From positions 868,001 through 932,000 of the forward strand of contig NZ_SRMP01000001.1 in NCBI RefSeq assembly GCF_005925325.1: a DNA stretch of 64,000 nt, read 5' to 3'. This document shows positions 61,589 through 64,000 of this stretch, piece by piece. Position numbers and translations under genes: made by a program. The notes beneath the pieces were generated by a model. It was not told the DNA's origin. It saw only the letters and a program-made list of their open reading frames with translations, and searched no databases. This DNA is from Pedobacter helvus. Its GTDB lineage: Bacteria > Bacteroidota > Bacteroidia > Sphingobacteriales > Sphingobacteriaceae. How positions within the stretch are numbered: the stretch's first letter is position 1; every line of letters starts with the position of its first letter.

Positions 61589-63691
61589 TTATTGTAACAG
61601 TATATCTACTACCAAACCTTTTCCAATCCTGCTTCCAGGATGGATAGATTGGCTAATCACTTTCCCACTTCCTTTTACACGAGCTTTTAAACCTGCGTTA
61701 CCCAACAGGTACATGGCATCTTTTAAGCCCATGCCATTTACGTTTGGCATCACACCCTTTACCGGTGTACTTTCTTCGTAAGCAATACCATTACTGGTAT
61801 CTACCGAATTAAAATAATCTGATTTAGCAGCGTAAAGCGCCTTAATGCCAAAAGCATTGTACACCTTTTTGGTCGCTTGACTTTGACCTGCTTTAGCTTC
61901 TGGAGCCACGGTATTACCCGCTAAATGCTCTTCAACTTTGTTGTACATATTTACATCGCTTGCGTAAATACGATCGGCCACCTCTCTAAACACAGGCCCA
62001 GAAACCAACGCACCATAGTAAGCCCCTTTAGGGTCGTTAATTACCACAATCATTGAATATTTAGGCTTATCAGCAGGGAAGTATCCAACAAAAGAAGCTT
62101 GATATTGTCTTTTTGCTCTGTAGCCTAAATTATTATCTGCTACCTGCGCCGTTCCAGTTTTACCAGCAATTTTGTAAAGTGGATTATAAACTATTTGCTT
62201 ACCGCTACCGTTGGTTACCACACCTTCCAACATTATTTTGAGCTTAGACAAAGTTTCATCCGAACAAACTTTCTCGTTCATCACCCTTGCCTTAAATTGC
62301 TCAATCGGATTACCTAGTCTTCTTATTTCCTTTACAAAAATTGGGGCTATCATCTTACCGTTGTTGGCAATAGCATTATACAATGTCAACATCTTTAAAG
62401 GCGTTAACTGCATTTCATAACCATAAGCCATTTGAGGCAAGGTCATATTCTTGTTCCAACTTTTTGCACTCGGATTTTTCACCCATGGCTTAGCTTCTCC
62501 AGGTATTTGCAAACCAGTTTTTTCATTCAAATGCCAGTTATACAAATGATCAGTAAACTGTTTTGGATTTTCTCTATAGTTATTATTGATTAACTGTGCG
62601 ATTGCCGAGTTCGAAGACTGCTCAAATGCCCTCTTTACCGTAATGACACCCACGCTGCCATGTGAATCTTTAATGGTATGACCACCTGGCAACCTATAGT
62701 TTTCAGTTCCTATCAGGGTGTTTGTATCAACTTTTTTATCTTCCAACAAAGCCATGTATGAAGCTAACTTAAACGTAGAGCCTGGGTCTTGATTACCCGC
62801 AATGGCATAGTTGAACTGTTCCTTGTAAACACCTTCTTCTACTTTAGTGTAGTTAGCCACAGCCCTTACCTCTCCCGTTGCAACTTCCATCACAATCACA
62901 GCACCGTGGTGCGCCTGACTTTTAATCAACTGCTTTTCTAATGCACTTTGGGCTAAATCCTGGATATTGATATCGATGGTAGAAATAATATCAGCACCAT
63001 CTTTTGGCGCCACTTCCGCCTCGCTATTTACCGGTATCCAAACCCCGCCACTAATACGCTGCTTCAATCTCCTGCCCGTTTCGCCATTGATGTAATTGCC
63101 ATAAGCACCCTCCAAACCTACACCATTAGCAACATTCTCATTCTTATAACCGATGGTTCTAGCCGCTAAAGCTTTAAAAGGAAGAATACGTCTATTTTTA
63201 GGAATAGCCATTAAGCCCCCAGAATGCTTCCCTATGTTATACAAAGGGAAACTTCTAACCACTTTTAGATCGCTATAAGAAACCTTACGTTTAATTAATA
63301 GATAACGAGCACTATCTTGCCTTGCCTTACGCAACAGGCGAGAATAATCTTTAGCACTCTTATCTTTAAAGAAACCCGCCAGCTTCATCGCCAACGAATC
63401 AACTTTAGAATTAAAAATTTTATCCTCTTGAATACCACCAGCAAACAAATCCATCCTTAACTCATATTCAGGAACAGAAGTAGCCAACAAACTACCATCT
63501 ACAGAATAAATGTTACCACGAGTGGCTTCAACCTCAAATTCTTTTACAGACAAACTATCAGCCATTGCCACCCATTTGTGACCTTGCCTAAATTGCACAT
63601 CGCACAACTTAACGAAAACCGCAAGCGCAAAAAGTACAATTAGCCCGAAAGCTAGGTACACCCTTAACAATATGTTTGCCCTGATATTCAT
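61589..63691 (-). CDS. ftsI: Septal penicillin-binding protein (FtsI, with PASTA domain)
   Basis: Transpeptidase cross-linking septal peptidoglycan. It has 700 aa: one membrane helix (about 8-28), the PBP dimerisation domain (about 52-220), and the transpeptidase with SxxK at S305 (PGSTFKLA), SxN (QSSNSAIAQL) and KTGTA (GKTGTAQVA, about 507-515). The final 60 residues (VMPNVNGMGLKDAMYLLGNAGL ... SIHPGSRIGKG) are a PASTA domain, as in Bacteroidota FtsI and in Spo5D-like proteins. Its start overlaps the ftsL stop by 1 nt. Confidence 0.95.
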   Translation of the reverse strand: MNIRANILLRVYLAFGLIVLFALAVFVKLCDVQFRQGHKWVAMADSLSVKEFEVEATRGNIYSVDGSLLATSVPEYELRMDLFAGGIQEDKIFNSKVDSLAMKLAGFFKDKSAKDYSRLLRKARQDSARYLLIKRKVSYSDLKVVRSFPLYNIGKHSGGLMAIPKNRRILPFKALAARTIGYKNENVANGVGLEGAYGNYINGETGRRLKQRISGGVWIPVNSEAEVAPKDGADIISTIDINIQDLAQSALEKQLIKSQAHHGAVIVMEVATGEVRAVANYTKVEEGVYKEQFNYAIAGNQDPGSTFKLASYMALLEDKKVDTNTLIGTENYRLPGGHTIKDSHGSVGVITVKRAFEQSSNSAIAQLINNNYRENPKQFTDHLYNWHLNEKTGLQIPGEAKPWVKNPSAKSWNKNMTLPQMAYGYEMQLTPLKMLTLYNAIANNGKMIAPIFVKEIRRLGNPIEQFKARVMNEKVCSDETLSKLKIMLEGVVTNGSGKQIVYNPLYKIAGKTGTAQVADNNLGYRAKRQYQASFVGYFPADKPKYSMIVVINDPKGAYYGALVSGPVFREVADRIYASDVNMYNKVEEHLAGNTVAPEAKAGQSQATKKVYNAFGIKALYAAKSDYFNSVDTSNGIAYEESTPVKGVMPNVNGMGLKDAMYLLGNAGLKARVKGSGKVISQSIHPGSRIGKGLVVDILLQ

Positions 63692-64000
63692 TACTTACTT
63701 TGTACTATTATTTTTTTTGGTGGCTCAATCAACTCTTCCAACCCTAAGGTATCTACCTTTTTAGCCACCTCTGTCATTTTGCTTTTAAACATTAAATCCG
63801 CTTTGAGCGACTTATACTCCCAGCTCAACTCCTTCACTTCTTTGCTGATACGATCGATATCTCTAATATTTTTTACCGCCATATGGCTATTAGCGATATA
63901 AACCATCCCCAGCACGCACAGGAAAATTAAATAAGGAAGCATATCTGTCGCAGTTTCCTTTGATACTGCCCCTTCCACAAATAACCTTCTAAAAAAAGCC
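63691..64000 (-). CDS. ftsL: FtsL-like division protein, 5' end outside the window
   Basis: Small bitopic divisome protein: about 100 residues are visible, with a membrane helix (LPYLIFLCVLGMVYIANSHM) followed by a helical, heptad-like region (NIRDIDRISKEVKELSWEYKSLKADLMFKS) and a short tail. A GTG at 63978 could be a start, but the frame stays open to the window edge (AFFRRLF before VEGAVSKE), so I expect the true start beyond position 64000. It sits between ftsI and, presumably, rsmH. Confidence 0.85.
   Translation of the reverse strand, partial: AFFRRLFVEGAVSKETATDMLPYLIFLCVLGMVYIANSHMAVKNIRDIDRISKEVKELSWEYKSLKADLMFKSKMTEVAKKVDTLGLEELIEPPKKIIVQSK

Noticed and set aside
63978..64000. GTG at 63978 as the ftsL start
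   Set aside because: The frame stays open to the window edge with a basic FFRRLF segment that suits the cytoplasmic tail, so the real start is probably outside.
49000..64000. Absence of murF and ddl from the division cluster as an oddity
   Set aside because: In this phylum these genes are often elsewhere, so their absence here is not informative.

Overview
The window looks like a chromosomal segment of a Bacteroidota bacterium of the Pedobacter/Sphingobacteriaceae type. The signs are low GC, promoters of the form TTTG / ~19 nt / TAnnTTTG, the block rpmB-rpmG-DUF4295-ftsY, a hemC-hemD fusion, a HmuR/HmuY-type haem uptake pair, a bacillithiol gene (bshC), a meso-diaminopimelate-type MurE, and a division/cell-wall cluster with an FtsZ that has a long tail. 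Almost all of it is ordinary, densely coded housekeeping DNA. I see no prophage, CRISPR array, classical IS, rRNA or tRNA.

Layout. 1-1.6 kb: 5' part of acetyl-CoA synthetase (minus), with a possible small RNA or leader in front of it. 2.1-8.6 kb (plus): rpmB, rpmG, a DUF4295 gene, ftsY, a GxxExxY nuclease-fold gene, rimO, bshC and a malate/lactate dehydrogenase-family gene. 8.6-10.6 kb: outer-membrane-type protein, DUF2085 protein and a small membrane protein. 10.6-20.0 kb (minus): a nearly complete haem pathway (hemA, hemC-hemD, hemB, hemL, hemE, hemJ) with a histidine kinase, response regulator and TPR protein embedded in it. 20.2-29.6 kb: hydrolase, YjbQ-type protein, ispG with an unusual in-frame repeat insertion, envelope-stress-type proteins (RDD, LiaF-like, PspC), an SDR, mlaE-mlaF-type ABC genes and a methyltransferase. 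29.8-33.2 kb: hmuY-hmuR type haem uptake behind a doubled Fur-like operator. 33.4-42.7 kb: lipoprotein, acyl-CoA dehydrogenase-like gene, pnuC-type transporter under a TPP riboswitch, a topoisomerase IV A-type gene, and an AraC regulator plus amidohydrolase with a triple direct-repeat operator. 42.9-48.4 kb: ligA, second GxxExxY gene, dapA, small lipoprotein, histone H1-like protein and an alpha-oxoamine synthase. 48.5-64 kb (minus): GIY-YIG gene, then ftsZ, ftsA, ftsQ, murC, murG, ftsW, murD, mraY, murE, ftsI and ftsL in reverse order.

The most unusual layer lies between the genes. Three small nuclease-fold genes (two GxxExxY, one GIY-YIG) each sit alone between a pair of 31-40 nt imperfect inverted repeats, and each has its own repeat family. 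ORF-less copies or single arms of related repeats are scattered through other gaps, often exactly at stop codons, and one related repeat seems to have been domesticated inside ispG. I read these as candidate nuclease-encoding inverted-repeat elements, analogous in layout to REP/RAYT systems. That reading is inference: the repeats and genes are visible, mobility is not.
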